From contig JAKPPU010000118.1 in NCBI GenBank assembly GCA_029547185.1, forward strand, positions 1-40,851: a DNA stretch of 40,851 nucleotides. The letters run 5' to 3'. The notes under the pieces were generated by a model, which was not told the origin of the DNA, searched no databases, and saw nothing but the letters and a program-made list of their open reading frames with translations. Numbering within the stretch: position 1 is the stretch's first letter; each line of letters begins with the position of its first letter. Shown piece after piece: positions 26,366 through 34,938 of the stretch. Both the position numbers and the translations under genes were made by a program. This DNA is from Deltaproteobacteria bacterium (GTDB lineage Bacteria; Desulfobacterota; Desulfomonilia; UBA1062).

Positions 26366-27707
26366 CGATACCGAGTCCCTTGATCTTCCTGTGCAGGTTG
26401 CTCCTCTCTACGCCGATGAGATCTGCTGTCTTGGAGATGTTGTTCCCGCACTCCTTGAGCTTGTTCTCAATGAATATCCTTTCAAACTCCGCCCTCGCAT
26501 CCTTGAGCAGGGTGTACCCGAAGAGCCTGTCCGATTCCGAAACGGATCTCGATCCCAGGGGCAGGATATCGTCCGCCGTAATGGTATCCCCCGGGGTCAT
26601 GATCACGAGTCTTTCGATGATATTCTTCAGCTCTCTGACATTGCCGGGCCAGTCGTGCTGCATGAGCTTCTTGACGGCGCCTTCGGTGATGGCCTTCTTC
26701 TTCCCGCCCTTCAAGGGGGAATACACCTTGAGGAAATACTCGGCGAGCTCGGGGATGTCCTCTTTCCGATCGATGAGCCGGGGCACGTAGATGGGAATGA
26801 CGTTGAGCCGGTAGTAGAGGTCCTGCCTGAATCTGCCGGCAGCGATCTCTTTTTCGAGGTCCTTGTTCGTGGCCGTGAACACCCGCACGTCCACCTGGAT
26901 GGTCTGGCCGCCGCCCACCCTCTCGAAGCGCTGCTCCTGGAGGATCCTCAGGATTTTTGCCTGAGTGGGCAGGCTCATATCCGCGATCTCGTCGAGGAAG
27001 AGCGTCCCGTTGTGGGCCAGATCGAACTTGCCCCGCCTCCTTTCCGTGGCGCCGGTGAAGGCGCCCTTCTCGTGCCCGAAGAGCTCGCTTTCGATGAGCT
27101 CCTGCGGTATGGCCGCACAGTTCACCTCCACGAAGGGCTGCTTGGCCCGTACGCTTTTCTTGTGGAGCCTCCGGGCCACGAGCTCCTTTCCCGTCCCGTT
27201 CTCACCCAGGATGAGGACCCATGCGTCTGAAGGCGCTGCCCTGTCTATCTGCTCCTTGAGCTTCCTGATGGCGGGCGAGTTGCCGATGATCTCATCTTCC
27301 TTCTCGGTCTTTTTTCTCAAGAGGGCGTTCTCTTCCTCGAGGGCCTTCATCTGCAGGGTGTTCTGGATGGTGATGATGATCTTGTTCAGATCGAGAGGCT
27401 TCTCCACGAAGTCGATGGCGCCCAGCCTGGTGGCCCTCACAGCGGTTTCGATGGATCCGTGGCCCGTCATGATGATCACCGGGGTATTGTTCCCGTTCTT
27501 CCTGAGATCCTCCATGATCTGCAATCCGTCCCTGCCCGGCATCCATATGTCGAGAAGGATGAGGTCCACATCGCTGCTCTCGATGATTTCGAACGCCTCG
27601 TCGCCGTTTCCGGCCAGGAGCGTATGGTACCCTTCATCCTCAAGCCCGCCCTTCAAAGAAAACCGTATGCTTTCCTCGTCATCAACAATGAGTATCGTGC
27701 GCTTCAT
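26355..27707 (-). CDS. NtrX-like sigma-54-dependent response regulator
   Basis: Three-domain regulator of 450 residues. The receiver domain (1-120) has D10 in the acidic pocket, phosphoacceptor D53 and K103. The AAA+ domain (about 142-375) has Walker A GENGTGKE (168-175), the sigma-54 contact loop GAFTGA (215-220), Walker B TLFLDE (235-240) and the R-finger region GRFRQDLYYRL. The C-terminal Fis-type helix-turn-helix (about 408-448) includes NNISKTADLIGVERSNLHRKI. It activates sigma-54 promoters when phosphorylated. The adjacent NtrY-like kinase is its probable partner. The ribosome binding site AAGGAG overlaps the kinase stop. Confidence 0.95.
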   Translation of the reverse strand: MKRTILIVDDEESIRFSLKGGLEDEGYHTLLAGNGDEAFEIIESSDVDLILLDIWMPGRDGLQIMEDLRKNGNNTPVIIMTGHGSIETAVRATRLGAIDFVEKPLDLNKIIITIQNTLQMKALEEENALLRKKTEKEDEIIGNSPAIRKLKEQIDRAAPSDAWVLILGENGTGKELVARRLHKKSVRAKQPFVEVNCAAIPQELIESELFGHEKGAFTGATERRRGKFDLAHNGTLFLDEIADMSLPTQAKILRILQEQRFERVGGGQTIQVDVRVFTATNKDLEKEIAAGRFRQDLYYRLNVIPIYVPRLIDRKEDIPELAEYFLKVYSPLKGGKKKAITEGAVKKLMQHDWPGNVRELKNIIERLVIMTPGDTITADDILPLGSRSVSESDRLFGYTLLKDARAEFERIFIENKLKECGNNISKTADLIGVERSNLHRKIKGLGIDVG

Positions 27708-27710
27708 GAA

Positions 27711-29894
27711 CTACTCCTTTACCGGCAATTCAATGCTGAAAACCGTTCCCACAGGCACGTTATCCTTGACCCGGATGAACCCGTTATGATCGGAGACAAT
27801 CCTGTTGACAATGACGAGACCGAGACCCGTCCCCCCTCTCTTGGTGGAGAAGTACGGCTCGAACAGCCGTTCCTTGACCTTGTTCGAAATCCCGGTGCCC
27901 GTGTCCGAGATGTCGAGGGTGGCAATGTGCACGTCGGAGTCGTAGGCCGTCTTTATGCTCACCTTTTTCTGCGGATTCGACGCCTCGATCACGGCAGTGG
28001 ATGCATTCTCCAGCAGATTGCCGATGGCCCGGCTCATCTGCGGACTGTCGATCTCCACCATGGGCATGCCCTCGTCGATGGTTATTTCATACTCGACTTG
28101 AGGATGGGCCTGCCTGTAGAGCGTCACTGCATCCTGAACCACCTTGTTGAGATCTCCGGGCACGGGCATGCACGAGGGCATCTTGGCAAACGCAGAAAAC
28201 TCGTTCACCAGGTGCTTCATCTCGTCGACCTCCTTGATGATGACCCTGGTACATTCGTCGAACACCTGCCCGTCTTCCGCCAGCTTGTCGAGGTATCTCC
28301 GCCTGAGCCTCTGGGCAGAGAGCTGGATGGGGGTGAGCGGATTCTTCACCTCATGGGCGATCCTGCGCGCCACCTCCCTCCACGCCGCCATGCGCTCCAT
28401 CTTCTGCATCTGGGTGAGGTCGTCGAACACGACGACGGTCCCGAGATGCTCGTCGTTGTCGTCATAGAGGAACGACGCGTGCCCGAGCAGGGTAAGCCTC
28501 TTGCCTCCGACGGATACCCCGATCTGCTTCTGGGTGGTAATGCCTTTCGACTTCTTGAAATTCTCGATGAGGTCCGTCGAAATCGCGCTCAGGCCGTCCC
28601 TGAATATCTCGTCGTATTTCTTTCCATGTGCGGATTCCTGCGTGATGGCGAGCATCTCACTGGCCGCGGGATTGAGATAGACCACGGTATCATCCGGCTG
28701 GAGCGTTATGACCCCTGTCGAGATGTTGTTCAGCATGGTCAGGATGTAACGGTTCCTGTTCGCGAGGTCTGTGTATGCCTTCTCGAGCTGCTTTCTCGAT
28801 TCGGTCAGGTCGCTCACCATCTTGTTGAAGTCCTGCACGAGGAGGCCGAGCTCGTCGTTCGACTGGACGTCGATGGAGAAGCTCAAATCCCCTCTCGAGA
28901 TTCTCTGCGTTCCCTCGACGAGCTTCTCGATGGGGTTGAGAAGCCCCTTGGAGATGTTGATGCCGAACCACACGGCCGAAAAGAGCACCAGCAGGGTAAT
29001 CGAGGAGAGAATGATGATGTAGTTGGTCTTTATCGGCCCTTTGACCCGCAGGCTCTGGATGTAGTCGGTGAAGGTGCCCCTGATGATTCCCAGCCTGCCC
29101 GAGAGGCTTTCCGGGATGTAGTAATCCACCACGAGCACGCCAACGACGTCCTTCAGATTGAAGGAGGACCTGATAGGCACGATTCCCTCGATGACATCCG
29201 CCTTGCCTGTCCTTCTGACAATGGACATGGTCTTTCCTTCCATGGCCTCATGGACCCGGCTCGACTGAGGTGACGGCAGGCCCGCGGCGCCGATGGAAGG
29301 AGAGGTGATCTTCACGAGCTCCTCGCTCTGAGCGGACAGGACCTCAACGGACGAGAGCCTGAACAATGCCATCCTGTCGCTGAGGAGCGCCTTCAAGATA
29401 TCGAGATTTTCCTCTTTGAGCAGTCTTCTCTCGGTTATCTCCGCGGATATGGAGCTCGCGTAGTGGATCGCCTCTGCCGAGGCCTCCTTGTAGTAGATGT
29501 TCGCCACGTTCATGGATTCCTCAATAGCGGTCTCCACTGAGGAGGAGAGCCATCCCTCCATGGAGCTCGTGAGGAAGATGACGCTCGTGAAGAACAGGAC
29601 CATGGTGGGAACGATGGTGAGCGTTACAAAGGCGATGACGAGCTTGGTCCTGAGCTTCGTCCCGAGCACGCCTTTCTGCCGCTCCATGAGGAGCTTTGCG
29701 AGATTGCGGGTCACGAGGAAGATGACGAGCACGAGCAAGACCACATTGAGGCTGATTACGGCGAAGATGACGATGTTGCTCGACAGGGAGAGGGCCTGGA
29801 GGTTCCGGATATTCGTCCGCGCGATGCTCAGGAGGGCGATCATCCCGAGGATAACGAAAATATAGACGATCTCCCTGGTCCTCTTCGAAATCAC
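27711..29894 (-). CDS. NtrY-like membrane sensor histidine kinase
   Basis: Sensor kinase of 727 residues with four transmembrane segments (about 8-25, 41-63, 86-110 and 291-313), an extracytoplasmic domain between the third and fourth, HAMP (about 310-365) and PAS (about 380-490) domains. The kinase core has phosphoacceptor His514 in HEVKNPLTPIQLSAQRLRRR, N-box GNLLENAS (Asn630), G1 DTGTGIS and G2 GGTGLGL. I start at GTG 29892-29894, which overlaps the lpxC stop as GTGA and follows a GGAGGGGGG ribosome binding site. The frame is open further upstream but codes only for a shadow of lpxC. The overlap with lpxC suggests envelope-linked expression. Confidence 0.94.
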   Translation of the reverse strand: MISKRTREIVYIFVILGMIALLSIARTNIRNLQALSLSSNIVIFAVISLNVVLLVLVIFLVTRNLAKLLMERQKGVLGTKLRTKLVIAFVTLTIVPTMVLFFTSVIFLTSSMEGWLSSSVETAIEESMNVANIYYKEASAEAIHYASSISAEITERRLLKEENLDILKALLSDRMALFRLSSVEVLSAQSEELVKITSPSIGAAGLPSPQSSRVHEAMEGKTMSIVRRTGKADVIEGIVPIRSSFNLKDVVGVLVVDYYIPESLSGRLGIIRGTFTDYIQSLRVKGPIKTNYIIILSSITLLVLFSAVWFGINISKGLLNPIEKLVEGTQRISRGDLSFSIDVQSNDELGLLVQDFNKMVSDLTESRKQLEKAYTDLANRNRYILTMLNNISTGVITLQPDDTVVYLNPAASEMLAITQESAHGKKYDEIFRDGLSAISTDLIENFKKSKGITTQKQIGVSVGGKRLTLLGHASFLYDDNDEHLGTVVVFDDLTQMQKMERMAAWREVARRIAHEVKNPLTPIQLSAQRLRRRYLDKLAEDGQVFDECTRVIIKEVDEMKHLVNEFSAFAKMPSCMPVPGDLNKVVQDAVTLYRQAHPQVEYEITIDEGMPMVEIDSPQMSRAIGNLLENASTAVIEASNPQKKVSIKTAYDSDVHIATLDISDTGTGISNKVKERLFEPYFSTKRGGTGLGLVIVNRIVSDHNGFIRVKDNVPVGTVFSIELPVKE

Positions 29895-30715
29895 GACCTG
29901 TTTCCCCCCTCCAGGAAATACGCCTTGCGGATCTCGTGCGCAAGGGCGATGTGAAGCCGGTGGCTGGCCTTGTATGCCCTGATGTCGCCCTCGATCGGCA
30001 CGCCCAGGGTCCAGAGGTCGCCCAGGAGATCGAGGATCTTGTGGCGGATGCATTCGTCCGGGAACCGGAAGCCTTCGGGATTGATCACCTTCTCATCATC
30101 CACCACCACGGCGTTCTCGAGGCTTCCTCCCAGGGCAAGCCCTGCCGAGCGCATCTTTTCCACGTCGCGGAGCATGCCGAAGGTCCGGGCCTTCGAGATC
30201 TCCTCGCCATAATCGGCTCCGCCGAAGGACAAGCGCTGTCTCCCGATGGCACGGCTCGGGAAATCGATCTCGTAGGTGATCCGGAATGGTCCCGGCCCTG
30301 CCTCGATGGACGAGCCGCCCTCTTCGAGGTGGATGGCGTCACGGATGCGCACAGGCGTAACCTCTCCCGAGAGGTCCATTGTCCCGGCATCCTGGAGCCG
30401 GGTGAAGAACGGCCAGGCAGAGCCGTCGAGGACCGGGATCTCCTCGCCCTCGATCACCACCTCGCAATCGGTGATCTTGAGCCCCCACAGGCACGACATG
30501 AGGTGCTCGATCGTCGAGACGGACACCCCGCCTAAGCCGATGGTAGTGCTGAGCCTGGTGTCGACGACGTTTTCGGGCGTCGCCGGGACCCTGACACCCT
30601 TCTTTACGAACACGATCCCCTGATTCCCGGGGCAGATGCGGACGAGAGCCCGGCCGCCCCGGTGAAGACCGATCCCTTCGATATGCACTTCCTTCGATAG
30701 CGTCCTGCGAACCAT
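29891..30715 (-). CDS. lpxC: UDP-3-O-acyl-N-acetylglucosamine deacetylase LpxC
   Basis: Zinc enzyme that carries out the committed step of lipid A synthesis in the cytoplasm. Zinc ligands H71, H225 and D229 are seen in STIEHLMS and IRHKILDLLGDL; E70 and H252 are the catalytic residues. The last motif is ASHRLH instead of the common GHxLN. I chose ATG 30713-30715, giving MVRRTLSKEVHIEGIGLHRG, the normal LpxC N-terminus of 274 residues. An ATG 9 bases upstream (30724) would add MTT and lies at the edge of the predicted promoter. It is divergent from tatA and coupled to the kinase gene downstream. Confidence 0.96.
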   Translation of the reverse strand: MVRRTLSKEVHIEGIGLHRGGRALVRICPGNQGIVFVKKGVRVPATPENVVDTRLSTTIGLGGVSVSTIEHLMSCLWGLKITDCEVVIEGEEIPVLDGSAWPFFTRLQDAGTMDLSGEVTPVRIRDAIHLEEGGSSIEAGPGPFRITYEIDFPSRAIGRQRLSFGGADYGEEISKARTFGMLRDVEKMRSAGLALGGSLENAVVVDDEKVINPEGFRFPDECIRHKILDLLGDLWTLGVPIEGDIRAYKASHRLHIALAHEIRKAYFLEGGNRS

Positions 30716-30724
30716 AGTGGTCAT

Positions 30725-30753
30725 AGATTATGGAACCCAGGCCTTTTAGTCAA
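30725..30753 (-). promoter_or_regulatory. Sigma-70-type promoter for lpxC
   Basis: On the minus strand TTGACT (30753-30748), a 17-base spacer and TAATCT (30730-30725) form a plausible promoter. An overlapping CATAAT at 30732-30727 is an alternative -10 box. Start of transcription would fall near 30718-30720, only a few bases before the chosen ATG at 30715. No ribosome binding site is visible, so the leader would be nearly absent. Confidence 0.5.
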
Positions 30754-30779
30754 ATGCTAAAAGGGGCGTACGCTTTAGT

Positions 30780-30808
30780 TTGACACCCGTGAGAAAAACC
30801 CTTATATG
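30780..30808 (+). promoter_or_regulatory. Sigma-70-type promoter for tatA
   Basis: The perfect -35 box TTGACA (30780-30785), a 17-base spacer and TATATG (30803-30808) form a strong match; TATGAT at 30805-30810 is another -10 reading with a 19-base spacer. Transcription would start near 30815, about two bases before the tatA ATG at 30817. No Shine-Dalgarno sequence lies in between, suggesting a leaderless mRNA. It lies back to back with the lpxC promoter. Confidence 0.6.
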
Positions 30809-30816
30809 ATCATCCC

Positions 30817-31131
30817 ATGTTCGGAATCGGCGGTCAGGAACTCTTTTTCATCATCTTGCTGGCCTTGTTACTGCTCGGACCCGGCAAACTACCGGAGATC
30901 ATGAAGACCTTAGGCAAGGCAATGGGAGAATTCCAGCGCGCTTCCAACGACCTCAAACGGGAGATCGATCTTGCGTCGCAGGAAAAGCCGGCAAGGCCGG
31001 CACCCGGGCCGGCTCCTGCCGAAAAGACCTCGAGCACCCAGGAAGACCCGGCCGAGCGAGCGGACTCACCCGACAAGGAGACCTCCTCTTCCGACCAGCC
31101 GGAGAGCAACCCCGATGTGATGAAAGGCTAG
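30817..31131 (+). CDS. tatA: Twin-arginine translocase subunit TatA
   Basis: Protein of 104 residues that forms the pore-assembling component of the Tat export system. It has the standard N-terminus MFGIGGQELFFIILLALLLL, a short transmembrane helix (about 6-20), the LGPGKLPE hinge and an amphipathic helix (about 24-50). A long acidic, proline- and serine-rich tail follows. It pairs with tatC 7 bases downstream; no separate tatB is present, so TatA may serve both roles or TatB is elsewhere. The start is fixed by homology. Confidence 0.94.
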   Translation: MFGIGGQELFFIILLALLLLGPGKLPEIMKTLGKAMGEFQRASNDLKREIDLASQEKPARPAPGPAPAEKTSSTQEDPAERADSPDKETSSSDQPESNPDVMKG

Positions 31132-31138
31132 AGCACGC

Positions 31139-31939
31139 GTGGATGAGGAAATAAACCCGACAGACGATAAGCTCCCGATAACCGACCACCTCGAAGAGCT
31201 GCGCTGGAGAATCATCAAGAGCCTTATTGCCGTGGGTGTAGGCTTTGTCGTTTCCTATGCCTTTGCAGACAGGATCTTCAATTTCCTGACCTCGCCCCTG
31301 ACGCAGGCCATGCCCGAGGGAAGCCACATCATCTACACCTCGCTGCCCGAGGCGTTCTTCACCTACATGAAGGTCGCCTTTTTCTCCGGCCTCATCTTCT
31401 CCGCCCCGGTCATCTTCTACCAGATCTGGAAGTTCGTTATGCCCGGGCTCTACGAGAATGAAAGAAAATACGTCGTTCCCTTCGTGCTCGTGGCAACGTT
31501 CTTCTTCGTCGTGGGCGTGACCTTCGCCTTCTTTGTCGTATTCCCCGTCGCATTCAAATTCTTCATGACCTATTCGACCGGCAATATCGTGGCCTTCCCC
31601 TCCATGAGAGAGTACCTCGGATTCACCATGAAGTTCCTGCTCGGTTTCGGGCTCACCTTCGAGCTTCCGGTCGTCATGTACTTTCTCGCCAAGATGGGGG
31701 TCGTCAATGCCGGCATGCTCAGGAGAAACAGGAAATATGCCATCCTCGTCGTGGCCGTCGTGGCCGCCGTCCTCACCCCGGGACCGGACGTATTCAGCCA
31801 GTGCATGCTCGGCATCCCGCTGTACGTGCTCTACGAGATGAGCATCTGGGTCGCCCAGATCGTCGGAAAGAAGAGAGCGCGCGCCAAGAAGGCGGAGCCC
31901 GACAACCCCGACGACGAGCCGCACCAGGAAGCCGGCTGA
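31139..31939 (+). CDS. tatC: Sec-independent translocase subunit TatC
   Basis: Six-span inner-membrane protein of 266 residues that recognises twin-arginine signal peptides. The N-terminus ITDHLEELRWRIIKSL is the TatC signature. Further conserved segments are FSAPVIFYQIWKFVMPGLYENERKY and FGLTFELPVVMYFL, as well as LTPGPDVFSQ. The tail is charged (KKRARAKKAEPDN, then PDDEPHQE). The start is GTG with AAAGG some way upstream. It forms an operon with tatA. Confidence 0.96.
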   Translation: MDEEINPTDDKLPITDHLEELRWRIIKSLIAVGVGFVVSYAFADRIFNFLTSPLTQAMPEGSHIIYTSLPEAFFTYMKVAFFSGLIFSAPVIFYQIWKFVMPGLYENERKYVVPFVLVATFFFVVGVTFAFFVVFPVAFKFFMTYSTGNIVAFPSMREYLGFTMKFLLGFGLTFELPVVMYFLAKMGVVNAGMLRRNRKYAILVVAVVAAVLTPGPDVFSQCMLGIPLYVLYEMSIWVAQIVGKKRARAKKAEPDNPDDEPHQEAG

Positions 31940-32072
31940 GGAAGCCTTCCCGACCAAGCCTTTTCACCCCGCGGCACCCTGCCGGGACCGCCGCTGCGGG
32001 ATGCCCCTTGCCCGCTCGCTCATTCTGTGGTTAGGATGGTCCTCATACCGCTTGAATGAGAGATGTACTGAA

Positions 32073-32915
32073 ATGCGCAAGATCCTCGGCATTCTCATCG
32101 TGTGTACCGCCGCCCTCTCCCTGTGGGCCTTGCCCTGCGGAGCGAAAGAAATCCCCCGGAGGATCGTCTCCCTCGCCCCTTCCTTCACCCGGCAGATCTA
32201 TGACCTGAAAATGCAGGACAGGCTCGTAGGCATTACGAGCTTCTGTCCGAAGTATGCGCAGGGCAAGGAGATCATCGGCTCGCTCACCGCGCTCAATTTC
32301 GAGAAGATCTGCGCCCTGAAGCCCGACCTCATCCTTGCGAGCACGGACTCCAACAAGAAGGCTGACATCGAGAAGCTTTCCTCGCTCGGGCTTGCCGTCG
32401 AGGTCTTCGAGGGATGCGAGTCCTTCGAGTGCATGTGCAGAGGCTTCATCCGCCTCGGCGACCTGCTGGGAAAGGGAAAGGAAGCCCGGAGCATGGTCGC
32501 GGACGTCCGTAGCCGGCTCGACTCCATGCGCTCGAAGATCGCGGGCAGGCAGAAGCTCCGCGTGTTCTGGCAGATGGGGACGAACCCCCTGGTGACGGCG
32601 GGCGACGAGACCTTTACCGGCGAGATCATCCGCCTTGCCGGGTGCGAAAACATCTTCAGCGGGGTCAGGACGAAGTACCCGCGGGTCAACATCGAATCCG
32701 TGCTCACGAGGAACCCCGAAGTCATTTTCATCGTGAGCGATATGGAAGGCGCGAGGGTCCCTTTGAGCGTCTGGAAGCCTTTCAAGGATATCAGCGCCGT
32801 GAAGGACGGAAGGGTCTACGTCATGAGTGCGGACACGGTCTGCCAGCCCACGCCCGCCATGTTCCTGAAATCCTTTCAGGCGGTGATAGCCCGCCTCTAC
32901 CCGGGGGTGATATGA
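32073..32915 (+). CDS. Periplasmic binding protein of a cobalamin/iron-type ABC importer
   Basis: BtuF/FhuD-type binding protein of 280 residues. A signal peptide (about 1-25, cleavage likely after the GA of LPCGAKE) leads to PRRIVSLAPSFTRQIYDLKM, the usual opening of the class. The middle includes LNFEKICALKPDLILAS, and the C-terminal lobe has AGDETFTGEIIRLAGCENIF. Such proteins carry vitamin B12, heme or ferric siderophores; the sequence does not decide which, though the BtuF-like style favours a corrinoid. I chose ATG 32073 because it begins the signal peptide; a longer frame from 32001 would put charged residues first. No cobalamin riboswitch was seen upstream. The stop overlaps the permease start as ATGA. 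Confidence 0.85.
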   Translation: MRKILGILIVCTAALSLWALPCGAKEIPRRIVSLAPSFTRQIYDLKMQDRLVGITSFCPKYAQGKEIIGSLTALNFEKICALKPDLILASTDSNKKADIEKLSSLGLAVEVFEGCESFECMCRGFIRLGDLLGKGKEARSMVADVRSRLDSMRSKIAGRQKLRVFWQMGTNPLVTAGDETFTGEIIRLAGCENIFSGVRTKYPRVNIESVLTRNPEVIFIVSDMEGARVPLSVWKPFKDISAVKDGRVYVMSADTVCQPTPAMFLKSFQAVIARLYPGVI

Positions 32916-33895
32916 GGAGGGCCTTCGTCTTCATCCTCCTGGTTCTCTTCTGTGCGGCCTCCGTGATTCTGGCCCTGCTCACGGGCGGGACCGAACTCCC
33001 TGCCGGCGAGATCATCCGTACCCTTCTTCACCCGTCGTCGGAGGGGGTAACCCATACCCTGATCTGGGAGCTCCGCATCCCCCGGATCTTCACCGCGGGG
33101 ATCGTGGGGGCGGCACTGGCCTCGTGCGGGGTCGTCTTCCAGGCCATCCTGAGAAACCCCCTTGCCGAGCCCTATACCCTGGGAGTATCCGGAGGGGGCG
33201 CGCTCGGCGCCACCATCGCCATCCTGCTCGGCATCAGCGGACTCCCCATGGCAGCGATCTGCTTTGCCGGGTGCTGCCTGAGCATCGCCATCGTGCTCGG
33301 AGCCGCGTCGCTCAAACGGTTCACGGACAGTACGCTCATCCTCTCAGGGGTCATCATGAGCTTCATCTTCTCTTCGGCCGTGATGTTCATCTTCAGCGTG
33401 GCCTCGTCACGCGAGGTCCACGCCTCGATCCTGTGGCTCATGGGGTCGCTCTCCGCACCCCCGCAAGGCTCGATCCCCATGCTCCTGGCGACGCTCCCCA
33501 TCATGGCGGTCCTCCTTCTTTCGGCAAAGGACCTGAACCTCCTGTCACTGGGCGATGAATCCTCGTACCACCTGGGGCTGAATGCGAAGAAGGCAAAGGG
33601 GCTGCTGCTCCTCACCGCATCCCTCATCACAGGAGTGTGCGTCGCGGTTTCCGGCATCATCGCCTTTATCGGACTCGTCATCCCCCACCTTGCCCGGAGG
33701 CTCACGGGAGCGGACCATCGGTACCTGCTGCCGTCTTCGATGCTGGCCGGTGCGGGGTTTCTCATCCTCTCGGACAGCATCTCCCAGGTGCTCATCAGGC
33801 CTCTCGAGCTGCCCGTAGGGGTGATCACGGGACTCGTAGGAGGCGTCTTCTTCGTCCTCTACCTGCTCAAGGCCCGGCCGGCAGAGGTGGTGTGA
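32912..33895 (+). CDS. FecCD/BtuC-type ABC importer permease
   Basis: Membrane permease of 327 residues with about nine or ten hydrophobic segments. Conserved stretches are LRIPRIFTAGIVGAALASCG, then NPLAEPYTLGVSGGGALGA, and the cytoplasmic coupling motif GIIAFIGLVIPHLARRLTG followed by LPVGVITGLVGGVFFVLYLL. ATG 32912 overlaps the binding-protein stop, and the open frame upstream of it is a shadow. The ATPase gene follows after one base. Together the three genes form a complete importer of the corrinoid/siderophore class. Confidence 0.95.
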   Translation: MRRAFVFILLVLFCAASVILALLTGGTELPAGEIIRTLLHPSSEGVTHTLIWELRIPRIFTAGIVGAALASCGVVFQAILRNPLAEPYTLGVSGGGALGATIAILLGISGLPMAAICFAGCCLSIAIVLGAASLKRFTDSTLILSGVIMSFIFSSAVMFIFSVASSREVHASILWLMGSLSAPPQGSIPMLLATLPIMAVLLLSAKDLNLLSLGDESSYHLGLNAKKAKGLLLLTASLITGVCVAVSGIIAFIGLVIPHLARRLTGADHRYLLPSSMLAGAGFLILSDSISQVLIRPLELPVGVITGLVGGVFFVLYLLKARPAEVV

Positions 33896-33896
33896 C

Positions 33897-34688
33897 ATGG
33901 ACATCCTCACCGTCGAAAACGTCACGGCAGGATACGGGAAGGAGCCCATCATTCACGACGTCACCTTCGGGATTCCCAAGGGGGGCATCTTCGGGATCAT
34001 CGGGCCGAACGGCGCCGGCAAGACCACCCTTTTCAAGACTATCAGCAAGGTCCTCAAACCCTGGAAAGGGGTGATCCGCTACGTTGGAAACGACATCGCG
34101 AAGATCTCCCACAAGGCGTATGCGGCGAAGGTGGCGGTCATTCCCCAGTTCCGCACGGCCCCTCCCCCTTTTACCGTTGAAGAGTTCGTCTCCATGGGCA
34201 GGTACCCCCACGGGGGAAGATTGACCCGCTTTACTCCCGAAGACCGCCGGATCGTGGAGGAAAACATCCGGCGCTTAAAACTCGAGCACTTCAGGAGCAA
34301 GAGGATGGATAACCTCTCCGGCGGGGAGATGCAGCGGGTGTTCCTCGCCCAGGGGCTTGCCCAGAGCCCGGAGCTCATCCTCATGGACGAGCCGACCTCC
34401 CACCTCGACATCACGCACAAGATCCGTATCCTCGACGTGATAAGCCGGCTGTCACGGGAGACAGGGCTCACGGCACTGATCGTGCTCCATGATCTCAACC
34501 TCGCCAGCGCATACTGCGACTTCCTGGTCATGATGAAGCACGGCCGCATCCATGCCAGGGGAAGCGCTAACGACGTCCTGACCGAGGAGCGCATCCTCGA
34601 GGTCTACGAGACCCCTGTCCGGATCGGAGAAGACCCTGCCATCAAAAAGCCCCACATCTTCTTCCTGCCGCAGAGTTCTCAAAAGTAG
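33897..34688 (+). CDS. FecE/BtuD-type ABC importer ATPase
   Basis: ATPase of 263 residues with Walker A GPNGAGKTT (37-45), signature LSGGEMQR (about 140), Walker B LILMDEPTSHLD and the H-loop VLHDLNLAS. This is the classic pattern of the iron/corrinoid importer ATPases. It starts one base after the permease stop, so it is translationally coupled. It ends the operon; no clear terminator hairpin was seen downstream. Confidence 0.95.
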   Translation: MDILTVENVTAGYGKEPIIHDVTFGIPKGGIFGIIGPNGAGKTTLFKTISKVLKPWKGVIRYVGNDIAKISHKAYAAKVAVIPQFRTAPPPFTVEEFVSMGRYPHGGRLTRFTPEDRRIVEENIRRLKLEHFRSKRMDNLSGGEMQRVFLAQGLAQSPELILMDEPTSHLDITHKIRILDVISRLSRETGLTALIVLHDLNLASAYCDFLVMMKHGRIHARGSANDVLTEERILEVYETPVRIGEDPAIKKPHIFFLPQSSQK

Positions 34689-34938
34689 GCACGTTCAAAC
34701 CGAGGTTGTCTCAGGTTGGATGAGAAAGCCAGGATTCGATACGGTAAAGTGATTTTATTGCTAACGATATATGCTTATATGCTGAGGAGTTAGGCTATCT
34801 TATAGATAGTATAAGTTGCGGTATTCATTCTACCTATTTACATATGCCGTGGATATCAACAGTCTTGGAATGATGCCAATTATCATAAACATGCATGCAC
34901 TTATTTTTACTCTGCTCTTGGCTTTTTTGGATATGGGC
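34689..34938. other. AT-rich gene-free spacer
   Basis: About 250 bases between the ABC importer and the convergent flavin reductase gene, clearly richer in A and T than the DNA to the left. It holds a short palindrome CTATCTTATAGATAG and no open frame of note. It marks the change from core genes to an accessory-looking region. Confidence 0.5.

Noticed and set aside
27459..29273. 604-codon plus-strand frame opposite the kinase and regulator
   Set aside because: It spans the boundary of two well-identified minus-strand genes and is rich in H, D, R and L as expected of a shadow.
31940..32072. Possible cobalamin riboswitch before the ABC importer
   Set aside because: The spacer is only about 130 bases and no B12-box-like sequence or matching fold was found, so substrate cannot be assigned this way.
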